A stretch of DNA of 64,000 nucleotides from UBA935 sp031556725 (GTDB lineage Bacteria; Bacillota; Clostridia; Lachnospirales; Lachnospiraceae), in NCBI GenBank assembly GCA_031556725.1, contig JAVBSL010000014.1, forward strand, positions 224,914-288,913. The letters run 5' to 3'. The stretch's first letter is position 1; each line of letters begins with the position of its first letter. The notes under the pieces were generated by a model. The model was not told the origin of the DNA. It saw only the letters and a list, made by a program, of their open reading frames with translations, and did no database searches. The position numbers and the translations under genes are program-made. Shown piece by piece: positions 50,133-57,922 of this stretch.

Positions 50133-53060
50133 ATGAAGGAACAGGTGATTAAATCTACAGCATATGAAACAATAGAAAACCGACCGGTAGATGATTTAAA
50201 TTCTCAGGGCCTGGTTTTAAAACATAAGAAGACCGGTGCCCGTATTGCGGTACTGGCTAATGATGATGAAAACAAAGTTTTTTATATTGCGTTCCGGACG
50301 CCCCCCACCGACAGTACTGGGGTGGCGCATATTTTAGAGCATTCGGTGCTTTGCGGTTCCAAGGCTTTTCCGGTAAAGGACCCTTTTGTAGAATTGTGCA
50401 AGGGCTCGTTGAATACCTTTTTAAATGCCATGACCTATCCGGATAAGACGGTTTATCCGGTAGCCAGCTGCAATGATAAGGACTTTGCCAATTTGATGCA
50501 TGTATATCTGGATGCGGTTTTTTATCCCAATATATATAAAGAAGAAAAAATATTTATGCAGGAAGGCTGGCACTATGAATTAGAGTCGGCGGCAGATGAG
50601 TTAAAGATAAACGGTGTGGTTTATAACGAAATGAAAGGTGTTTTTTCCAGCCCCGATGATGTGGTAGAGCGGGAGATTTTCAGTTCGCTTTTTCCTGACA
50701 CCACCTATGGAATGGAATCAGGAGGCGATCCGGATGTAATCCCCACCCTGACCTATGAGCAGTTTTTGGAATTCCATGGGAAATACTACCATCCTTCCAA
50801 CAGCTATATTTATTTGTACGGTAATATGGACCTGGAAGAGCGCCTGGAATTTTTAGATAAAGAATATCTGTCTCGGTTTGATGCGTTACAGATCGATTCT
50901 TCCATTGCCAGACAGGAGCAATTTGATGCCCCCCATGTGGTTGAGAAAGAGTACTCGGTAATGGAAGGGGTGAGCCTTAACGAAAGTGCTTATCTAAGTT
51001 ATAATACCGTCATCGGAACCAGCACCGATCCTAAGCTTTATATAGCATTGCAGGTATTGGATTACACTCTGTGCAGTGCGCCGGGAGCACCGCTGAAACA
51101 GGCGTTATTAGATAAGAAAATCGGCAAGGATGTATACAGCACTATGGAAAACGGCATTTTACAGCCTTATTTCAGTGTGACAGCGAAGGATGCCGATGAG
51201 ACAAGAGTGGATGAATTTGTTAAAACCATCGAAGACGTTTTGAAAGAATTAGTTGTAAGCGGTTTAGATAAAAAATCTTTAGCTGCCGGGCTGAATTACT
51301 TTGAATTTAAATATCGGGAAGCTGATTACGGTTCCCATCCCAAGGGACTGATGATGGGCCTGCAGGTGATGGAAAGCTGGCTTTATGAGGACAGCGAACC
51401 CTTTAGGCATATTGAAGCAAATGCCAGTTTCGCATCCTTAAAGGAAGAAATAGAAAAAGGATATTTCGAAGAATTAATTCGAAAATATTTAATTGATAAC
51501 AGCCACAAAAGTATTTTAAAAGTAGTTCCGGTGGCCGGATTAACAGCCAAACGGGAAGAAAAACTGCAGGCAGAACTGCAGGCTTATAAAGAAACCCTGA
51601 AACCGGAAGAAATTGATCGGATTATCAGGGATGCCAAGGCACTGGAAGTCTATCAGGAAGAGCCCAGTTCTCAGGAGGATCTGTTAAAGATTCCGCTGCT
51701 GACCAGAGCGGATATTAAGAAGGAAGCGGCAGAATTTATCAATGAGATTCGGGATGTAGGGGGAACTACGGTACTGTTCCATAATGTTTTTACCAATGGT
51801 ATCGGTTACCTGCGGTTTGTTTTTGATATAAAAAAGGTACCTGCGGAGCTGTTTCCCTATATCGGCATTTTGAAAAGCGCCCTGACCCGGGTGGATACCG
51901 AAAATTATTCTTTCAGTGATCTCTTTAATGAGATAAATGTGAATACCGGCGGTATGGAAACAGTAGTAAATACCTACCTGGATGCTAATGATATGACTCG
52001 GTACAAGGCAACTCTTGAAATTAAAGTTAAAGTTTTATATGAGAATATAGACAAGGCCTTTGCTTTAGTAAAGGAGATCGTCCTGCATTCCAAATATCAG
52101 GATGCCAAACGGCTTTATGAAATAATTGCCGAGATGAAATCCAAGATGGAAACCATGATGAGCAGTTCCGGGCACAGTCTGGCTGCCATGCGGGCACTGT
52201 CTTATTTTTCCGAAACAGCGGCTATCGCCCAACAGGTAAACGGTCTGCCACAATTCCGTCTGCTGGAAGAACTGGAAGAAAATTTTGAAGATAAAAAAGT
52301 AGAATTGACCCATAAATTAGAAACGCTGGTTTCGTATATATTCAGAGAGGAAAATTTGATGGTAGACTATACCGCTACCGAAGAGGGCTATACCGGTATA
52401 GAAGAGCGGGTAACGATGTTTAAAAAGGAACTGTTCAAGACTCCTGTAAGCGGAACCCCTTTTATTCCCAAGCTGCAAAAAAAGAACGAAGGTTTTATGA
52501 CCGCCGGCCAGGTGCAATATGTTTGCCGGGCAGGTAATTTCAGAGAAAAAGGCTTGCCTTATACCGGAGCGCTTAAAGTGCTTAAGGTGATGATGGGATA
52601 TGAATATCTTTGGAATCAAGTCCGTGTAAAGGGCGGTGCTTACGGCTGCATGAGTAATTTTACCAAATCCGGAGACAGTTATTTTGTATCTTATCGGGAT
52701 CCTAATCTGGCAAAAACCGTGGAAGTTTATGAGCAGGCAGCTGATTTTATCAAAAATTATCAGGCGGATGAGCGTGCCATTACCCAGTTCATCATTGGCG
52801 CCATCAGTGAAATGGACATTCCCATGACACCGGCCACCAAAGGCAGTTATTCTCTGGGCGGCTATATGACCAATCTTACTTTTGCAGAGGTACAAAAAAG
52901 CAGAGATGAATTACTGGGGGTAAATCAGGAAATTCTCAGAGGCTTATACCGGTATGCAGAGGCAGTTATAGAAGCGGAATGTCTGTGCGTAGTGGGAAAT
53001 GAGGAGAAAATTAAGGGAAGCAAAGAACTGTTTATGGAGATTGAACCATTATTTCACTAA
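50133..53060 (+). CDS. M16C-family zinc metallopeptidase (presequence-protease-like)
   Basis: A 975-residue insulinase-superfamily peptidase, the size of PreP/falcilysin-type enzymes with two M16 halves in one chain. The inverted zinc motif HILEH gives His66, Glu69 and His70, followed by the usual downstream glutamate region (VVYNEMKGVFSSPDDV). The C-terminal half has the R/Y pair region in YEYLWNQVRVKGGAYGC that shapes the substrate pocket. There is no signal peptide, so it degrades peptides in the cytoplasm. ATG 50133 has AGAGGAAG upstream; the GTG at 50094 gives a longer, unsupported start. Confidence 0.92.
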   Translation: MKEQVIKSTAYETIENRPVDDLNSQGLVLKHKKTGARIAVLANDDENKVFYIAFRTPPTDSTGVAHILEHSVLCGSKAFPVKDPFVELCKGSLNTFLNAMTYPDKTVYPVASCNDKDFANLMHVYLDAVFYPNIYKEEKIFMQEGWHYELESAADELKINGVVYNEMKGVFSSPDDVVEREIFSSLFPDTTYGMESGGDPDVIPTLTYEQFLEFHGKYYHPSNSYIYLYGNMDLEERLEFLDKEYLSRFDALQIDSSIARQEQFDAPHVVEKEYSVMEGVSLNESAYLSYNTVIGTSTDPKLYIALQVLDYTLCSAPGAPLKQALLDKKIGKDVYSTMENGILQPYFSVTAKDADETRVDEFVKTIEDVLKELVVSGLDKKSLAAGLNYFEFKYREADYGSHPKGLMMGLQVMESWLYEDSEPFRHIEANASFASLKEEIEKGYFEELIRKYLIDNSHKSILKVVPVAGLTAKREEKLQAELQAYKETLKPEEIDRIIRDAKALEVYQEEPSSQEDLLKIPLLTRADIKKEAAEFINEIRDVGGTTVLFHNVFTNGIGYLRFVFDIKKVPAELFPYIGILKSALTRVDTENYSFSDLFNEINVNTGGMETVVNTYLDANDMTRYKATLEIKVKVLYENIDKAFALVKEIVLHSKYQDAKRLYEIIAEMKSKMETMMSSSGHSLAAMRALSYFSETAAIAQQVNGLPQFRLLEELEENFEDKKVELTHKLETLVSYIFREENLMVDYTATEEGYTGIEERVTMFKKELFKTPVSGTPFIPKLQKKNEGFMTAGQVQYVCRAGNFREKGLPYTGALKVLKVMMGYEYLWNQVRVKGGAYGCMSNFTKSGDSYFVSYRDPNLAKTVEVYEQAADFIKNYQADERAITQFIIGAISEMDIPMTPATKGSYSLGGYMTNLTFAEVQKSRDELLGVNQEILRGLYRYAEAVIEAECLCVVGNEEKIKGSKELFMEIEPLFH

Positions 53061-53092
53061 TGAATTTTTTCATTAACAGGGAGGAAAACAGT

Positions 53093-54040
53093 ATGAAAAA
53101 GAAGGTTTATTTATGTTGTGTAACTATAATCGGCGGTGTTTTACTTGCCGCCTGCGGGGCTAAGAATTCAGATCATTCCTATAACATGTATAGTGAAGCA
53201 CCCGCTGCTTATGCTGTCGAGGAAGCTGCTTATGACTATGACACCGGTGATATTTATATGGAAACAGCAAACGAAGCAAAGGCGATGGAAACAGGTGCAG
53301 GTGATCAGGTGGCAGTGCAGTCCCCCAGAAAACTGATCCGCAATGCCAATATGGATGTGGAAACCGAAGAATTCGACAAATTGCTGGCAACCATAGAAGA
53401 GCGGGTCAATAATCTGGGCGGATATATGGAAAATTATCAGACCAGCAAAAGCTCCAGATACTACAGTGCTTATGATAACCGCAGTGCCAATATGACCATT
53501 CGGATTCCGGCCACTAATTATGATCAATTTGTAAATGATGTGGCAGCGGTTTCCAATGTTTTGAACCGGAATGAAACCATTCAGGATGTTACCCTTCAAT
53601 ATGTGGATCTGGACAGCCATAAGAAGGTGCTTTTGACCGAACAGGAACGTTTGCTGGAATTATTGGAAAAAGCGGAAACCATTGAGGATATCATTACCAT
53701 TGAAAGCCGGTTGTCAGAGGTTCGTTATCAGATTGAAAGTATGGAATCACAGTTACGTACATATGACAATCAGGTTGACTACAGCACCATCTATCTGTAT
53801 GTCAGCGAAGTGAAACAGTTAACACCGGTAGAAGAGCTGACAGTCGGTGAGAAGATTGCAACAGGCTTTGTAAACAGCTGTAAAACCGTAGGCAACGGCT
53901 TTGTGAACTTCTTTATCGGATTAATTGTCTCTGTTCCTTTTTTAGTAGTGTTGGCAATCATTGTGGTGGTTATTTTATTGATTGTTAAACTTTGTATCAA
54001 GATATCAAACAGAAAGAAGAAGAAGAATGAATCAGCATAA
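53093..54040 (+). CDS. DUF4349-family lipoprotein
   Basis: A 315-residue membrane lipoprotein (LAAC, Cys21). A tether of about 60 residues leads to the DUF4349 core (RKLIRNANMDVETEEFDKLLATIEERVNNLGGYMENY, then VTLQYVDLDSHKKVLLTEQERLLELL). The core includes a central coiled coil and a DYSTIYLYVSEV strand. A membrane segment (about 275-300) and a basic cytoplasmic tail (NRKKKKN) follow. So it is lipidated and also membrane-spanning. The function of DUF4349 is not known. GGGAGG precedes ATG 53093. Its last codons overlap era by 14 bases. Confidence 0.87.
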   Translation: MKKKVYLCCVTIIGGVLLAACGAKNSDHSYNMYSEAPAAYAVEEAAYDYDTGDIYMETANEAKAMETGAGDQVAVQSPRKLIRNANMDVETEEFDKLLATIEERVNNLGGYMENYQTSKSSRYYSAYDNRSANMTIRIPATNYDQFVNDVAAVSNVLNRNETIQDVTLQYVDLDSHKKVLLTEQERLLELLEKAETIEDIITIESRLSEVRYQIESMESQLRTYDNQVDYSTIYLYVSEVKQLTPVEELTVGEKIATGFVNSCKTVGNGFVNFFIGLIVSVPFLVVLAIIVVVILLIVKLCIKISNRKKKKNESA

Positions 54041-54926
54041 ATCAGGATTTGTAACCTTGATCGGGCGGCCCAACGTGGGAAAATCCACGTTGATGAACTG
54101 CCTGATCGGGCAAAAGATAGCGATCACTTCCAATAAACCCCAGACTACCAGAAATCGGATTCAAACTGTCTATACTTCGGAAGAAGGCCAGATTGTTTTC
54201 GTAGATACGCCGGGAATCCATAAGGCCAAGAATAAACTGGGGGAATATATGGTCAATATTGCCACCCGCAGTATTAAAGAAGTGGATGTGATTCTCTGGC
54301 TGGTGGAACCCAGCAACTTTATCGGAGCCGGGGAACGGCATATTATCGAACAACTGAAAAAAGTGAACCTGCCGGTCATTTTAGTAATTACTAAGATTGA
54401 TACCGTAAAAAAAGAAGAATTGTTTGGTTTTATCGATACCTATCGAAAGGAACTGGATTTTGCCGAGATAGTACCGGTTTCCGCCATGAAGAAGGACAAC
54501 ACCGATACATTGATCGAATGTATCATGAAATATTTGCCTTACGGACCGGCTTTTTACGATGAAGATACCATTACCGACCAGCCCCAGCGTCAGATTGTGG
54601 CTGAACTGATCCGGGAAAAAGCATTGCATTGCCTGGACGAAGAGATTCCCCACGGGATTGCGGTTACCATTGAGAAGATGAAATGGCGGGGCAAAATCGT
54701 TGATATTGAAGCCACCATCATCTGCGAACGGGAGTCCCATAAAGGGATTGTTATCGGGAAGGGCGGCGAAAAGCTTAAGAAAATCGGCACCAATGCCCGC
54801 TGGGAGATTGAAAAAATGTTAGAATGCAAGGCCAATCTGCAGTTGTGGGTAAAGGTGAAAAAGGATTGGCGGGACAGTGATTATTTGATTAAAAATTTTG
54901 GTTATAATCCCAAAGATTCCGAATAG
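54027..54926 (+). CDS. era: GTPase Era
   Basis: A 299-residue ribosome-assembly GTPase. G1 is GRPNVGKST, G2 is in the NKPQTTRNRI region, G3 is DTPG and G4 is TKID. The KH domain that binds the 3' end of 16S rRNA ends the protein (MKWRGKIVDIEATIICERESHKGIVIGKGGEKLKKIG). The start at 54027 gives the usual short N-terminus; longer in-frame starts lie within the preceding gene. Ribosome-binding sequence is only purine-rich (AGAAGAAGAAGA), which suggests coupling to translation of the DUF4349 gene. Confidence 0.96.
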   Translation: MNQHKSGFVTLIGRPNVGKSTLMNCLIGQKIAITSNKPQTTRNRIQTVYTSEEGQIVFVDTPGIHKAKNKLGEYMVNIATRSIKEVDVILWLVEPSNFIGAGERHIIEQLKKVNLPVILVITKIDTVKKEELFGFIDTYRKELDFAEIVPVSAMKKDNTDTLIECIMKYLPYGPAFYDEDTITDQPQRQIVAELIREKALHCLDEEIPHGIAVTIEKMKWRGKIVDIEATIICERESHKGIVIGKGGEKLKKIGTNARWEIEKMLECKANLQLWVKVKKDWRDSDYLIKNFGYNPKDSE

Positions 54927-54977
54927 AAAATCCAAAAAAGAGAACCCTAATCTTATAAAACAGTTAGGGGGATGAAG

Positions 54978-55139
54978 ATGGAAGAAACAAATTACTGGGA
55001 ACAATTTAAAAATACCGGAAATATAGGCGATTATTTGAATTATAAGCAAAAAGAGCAGGATATGGGAGTCCATCCTTATGCAGGAAACAGTGAACGTAAC
55101 AGGAATGATATTGAAGACGGAGCCTATCGGGGAATATGA
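54978..55139 (+). CDS. yqzL: YqzL-family small protein
   Basis: A 53-residue protein easily missed by gene callers. The core NYWEQFKNTGNIGDYLNYKQKE matches the YqzL pattern (W, F, TGNIxxYLxYK), and the position between era and recO is the family's conserved locus. AGGGGG (54966-54971) is six bases before ATG 54978. The last 62 bases overlap recO in a different frame, so the C-terminal third (GVHPYAGNSER...) is constrained by recO's start. Function unknown. Confidence 0.8.
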   Translation: MEETNYWEQFKNTGNIGDYLNYKQKEQDMGVHPYAGNSERNRNDIEDGAYRGI

Positions 55140-55734
55140 CAGGCGGGTCGTACTTCTGACCGGAGAAAGAGGGAAGATAGCCGCTTTTGCCAAAGGGGCA
55201 AGAAGGCAGGGAAGCAGATTGCTGGCGGCTACCAATCCCTTTTGCTTTGGTCGTTTTCAGCTTTACGAAGGCCGGAATTCTTATACGGTTATGGAGGCTT
55301 CTATCCAGAATTATTTTGAAGGATTACGGGAGGACTATGAAGGTGCATTCTTTGGGATGTATTTTCTGGAAGTGATGGACTATTATACCCGCGAGAACAA
55401 TGATGAGCGGATGATGCTGAATCTCCTGTATCAGTCTTTAAAAGCAATTAATCATCCGGCCATTGATAACAGACTGATCCGGTACATATTTGAAATAAAG
55501 GCCCTTGTGCTGAATGGAGAGTATCCGGGTATACCAGATAGCGGACCATGGGAAGAATCCACAATATACGCCATGGAGCATATTGCCTGTGCCGGCATTG
55601 AAAAGCTATATACCTTTACGGTATCGGAAAGTGTTTTAAAACAGTTAAAAGATATTGCCGATAGTTACCGGCAGAAATTTATTGACAGAGCTTTTAAAAG
55701 CCTGGAAATTTTAGATGCGTTAATTTCAGGTTGA
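55078..55734 (+). CDS. recO: DNA repair protein RecO
   Basis: A 218-residue recombination mediator that loads RecA on SSB-coated DNA. The OB-fold N-terminus (VNVTGMILKTEPIGEYDRRVVLLTGERGKIAAFAKGARR) is typical. It is shorter than most RecO (about 240-250). The zinc-binding Cys cluster usual in the second half is absent: the expected region reads LNGEYPGIPDSGPWEES. This zinc-free form occurs in some clostridia. GGGAG is nine bases before the ATG, inside yqzL. Confidence 0.92.
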   Translation: MQETVNVTGMILKTEPIGEYDRRVVLLTGERGKIAAFAKGARRQGSRLLAATNPFCFGRFQLYEGRNSYTVMEASIQNYFEGLREDYEGAFFGMYFLEVMDYYTRENNDERMMLNLLYQSLKAINHPAIDNRLIRYIFEIKALVLNGEYPGIPDSGPWEESTIYAMEHIACAGIEKLYTFTVSESVLKQLKDIADSYRQKFIDRAFKSLEILDALISG

Positions 55735-55747
55735 AAAACTATCTCAC

Positions 55748-55805
55748 GTCATATATAATAGATTGGATATCATGCTGACATGGTATCCAATCTATTATAT
55801 ATGAC
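55748..55805. repeat. Long perfect hairpin between recO and a lipoprotein gene
   Basis: A 22-base arm (55748-55769, GTCATATATAATAG...) is repeated perfectly in inverse at 55784-55805. The 14 bases between add a T-G wobble and CATG/CATG pairing around a CTGA tetraloop, for a stem of 27 uninterrupted pairs. There is no U-run, so it is not a standard terminator. It ends eight bases before the GGGAGG of the next gene. It could be an RNase III processing site, an mRNA stabiliser or a miniature mobile palindrome. Confidence 0.8.
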
Positions 55806-55824
55806 AGCAGTCGGGAGGACTGGA

Positions 55825-56493
55825 ATGTTAAAAAAAAGCAGAACGGTTACAGGATTGATAACAGGTATGATGCTACTTTACTTATGCGGGTGCAACCAGC
55901 TGATGAAGCCGGAAAGTGATGTGGCGTTAACCGATGAAACGGTTATTTCGATAGATAAAGATGGCGGCATTACGACTACCATGGTGGAAAAGTTTGAAGC
56001 TTCCTATTATCAGCAGGCAGAACTTCAAGATATGATCTTATCGGAAGCGGCAGCTTATAATGCCGGTAACGGTGAAGGATCCATCGGTGTGGAAAAAATC
56101 CAGGTAGAAAATGGCCTGGTGAATGTTATTATGAATTTTGCGGATATGGAATGCTATGCTGACTATAAAGAAGTGGTTTTTTTTGTGGGAACCATTGCCG
56201 AAGCACAGGAAAAAGGGTTTGATTTGAACATCACATGTCATGAGGTTGACGATGAAAGCAAGACTGTCAGCAAAGATCAGATTGTCGAAATGGAAAAAGT
56301 GTATATTTTAATAACGGATGAACCAGTCGGAGTGCCGTCGGTTTTGGCAGAAGAAACCATATATCAGCCGATTTCCGTAGAAACCTTCGGAAAAGTGTTA
56401 TATGTAAGCGATGGTGTGGTGCAGGGAAGGAATAAGAATTCTGTTCGGATTGAAGCGGAAACAGAAGGATTATCATATATTATTTTCAAATAA
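55825..56493 (+). CDS. Hypothetical lipoprotein
   Basis: A 222-residue lipoprotein: signal peptide with lipobox LCGC (Cys23) and a beta-rich extracellular domain. I do not recognise a family. The paired YYQQAELQDMILSEAAAYNAG and VNVIMNFADMECYADY segments suggest a small alpha/beta domain, and the C-terminus (VQGRNKNSVRIEAETEGLSYIIFK) a terminal beta sheet. GGGAGG precedes ATG 55825; a longer frame start at 55780 lies in the upstream hairpin and is unlikely. It sits in the recO-glyQS interval, 15 bases before the tRNA synthetase gene. Confidence 0.75.
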   Translation: MLKKSRTVTGLITGMMLLYLCGCNQLMKPESDVALTDETVISIDKDGGITTTMVEKFEASYYQQAELQDMILSEAAAYNAGNGEGSIGVEKIQVENGLVNVIMNFADMECYADYKEVVFFVGTIAEAQEKGFDLNITCHEVDDESKTVSKDQIVEMEKVYILITDEPVGVPSVLAEETIYQPISVETFGKVLYVSDGVVQGRNKNSVRIEAETEGLSYIIFK

Positions 56494-56508
56494 AGGAAGG
56501 ATATTACA

Positions 56509-57897
56509 ATGGAAAAAACAATGGAAAAAATAGTAGCATTGGCAAAAGCAAGGGGATTTGTTTATCCCGGCTCAGAGATATATGGAGGCCTGGCGAATAC
56601 CTGGGATTACGGCAATCTGGGCGTGGAACTTAAGAATAATGTGAAGAAAGCCTGGTGGCAGAAGTTTGTTATGGAAAGTCCATATAATGTGGGTGTGGAC
56701 TGTGCCATTCTGATGAACCCCCAGACCTGGGTGGCTTCCGGACATTTGAAAGGATTTTCCGATCCTTTAATGGACTGTAAAGAATGCCATGAGCGTTTCC
56801 GCGCGGATAAGATTATCGAGGACTTTGCCGCTGAGAAAAATGTGGCATTGGATGGTTCTATCGACGGCTGGTCACAGGAGAAGATGAAAGCATTTGTCGA
56901 AGAACATAATATTCCCTGTCCCACCTGCGGCAAACATAATTTTACCGATATCCGTCAGTTTAATCTGATGTTCAAAACCTTCCAGGGTGTTACCGAGGAT
57001 GCTAAAAATACCGTATATTTACGTCCGGAAACAGCACAGGGCATTTTTGTAAACTTTAAAAACGTACAGCGGACATCCCGCAAGAAGATTCCTTTTGGAA
57101 TCGCGCAGGTGGGTAAATCCTTCCGTAACGAGATTACTCCCGGTAACTTCACCTTCCGTACCAGAGAGTTCGAGCAGATGGAACTGGAATTTTTCTGTGA
57201 ACCTGATACCGATTTGGAATGGTTTGCTTATTGGAAAGAATTTTGCATTAACTGGCTGCAGACACTGGGCATGAAGGACGATGAAATGCGTGTTCGTGAC
57301 CATGATGCCGCTGAGTTGTCCTTTTATTCCAAAGCTACCAGTGATATTGAATTTTTATTCCCCTTTGGCTGGGGAGAATTATGGGGTATTGCCGACCGTA
57401 CCGATTATGACCTGACTCAGCATCAGAATACTTCGGGAGAAGATCTGACTTATTTTGATGATCAGAAAAATGTCCGTTACGTGCCTTATGTAGTAGAACC
57501 TTCACTGGGTGCTGACCGTGTAGTACTGGCATTCCTCTGTGCGGCCTATGATGAAGAAGAAATTGCCGAAGGAGATGTGCGGACCGTGCTTCATTTCCAT
57601 CCGGCATTGGCACCGGTTAAGATCGGCATCCTGCCACTGTCCAAAAAACTGAATGAAGGTGCAGAAAAGATTTATCAGGAATTATCTAAGAAATATAACT
57701 GCGAATTTGATGATAGGGGTAATATCGGTAAAAGATACCGCCGTCAGGATGAAATCGGAACACCGTTTTGCATCACTTATGACTTTGATTCCGAAACCGA
57801 TAACTGTGTAACCGTTCGTTTCCGTGATTCTATGGAGCAGGAACGGGTAGCTATTGCTGAACTGGATGCTTATTTTGCAGATAAATTTACATTTTAA
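56509..57897 (+). CDS. glyQS: Glycine--tRNA ligase (dimeric, eukaryote/archaea-like type)
   Basis: A 462-residue class II synthetase of the alpha2 type used by many Firmicutes in place of GlyQ/GlyS. Motif 1 region GSEIYGGLANTWDYGNLG, motif 2 FRNEITPGNFTFRTREFEQMELEFF and motif 3 SLGADRVVLAFL are clear, and the C-terminal anticodon-binding domain starts near residue 365 (LAPVKIGILPL). Cys pairs CKECH and CPTCG suggest a zinc site. AAAGGAAGG precedes the ATG. No T-box leader is found in the 15-bp upstream gap. Confidence 0.96.
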   Translation: MEKTMEKIVALAKARGFVYPGSEIYGGLANTWDYGNLGVELKNNVKKAWWQKFVMESPYNVGVDCAILMNPQTWVASGHLKGFSDPLMDCKECHERFRADKIIEDFAAEKNVALDGSIDGWSQEKMKAFVEEHNIPCPTCGKHNFTDIRQFNLMFKTFQGVTEDAKNTVYLRPETAQGIFVNFKNVQRTSRKKIPFGIAQVGKSFRNEITPGNFTFRTREFEQMELEFFCEPDTDLEWFAYWKEFCINWLQTLGMKDDEMRVRDHDAAELSFYSKATSDIEFLFPFGWGELWGIADRTDYDLTQHQNTSGEDLTYFDDQKNVRYVPYVVEPSLGADRVVLAFLCAAYDEEEIAEGDVRTVLHFHPALAPVKIGILPLSKKLNEGAEKIYQELSKKYNCEFDDRGNIGKRYRRQDEIGTPFCITYDFDSETDNCVTVRFRDSMEQERVAIAELDAYFADKFTF

Positions 57898-57922
57898 TGA
57901 TGCATTTGGAGGATTTTATTAG

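Noticed and set aside
56494..57922. T-box leaders before the glycyl- and alanyl-tRNA synthetase genes
   Set aside because: The upstream gaps are only 15 and 25 bases, with no T-box sequence or antiterminator.
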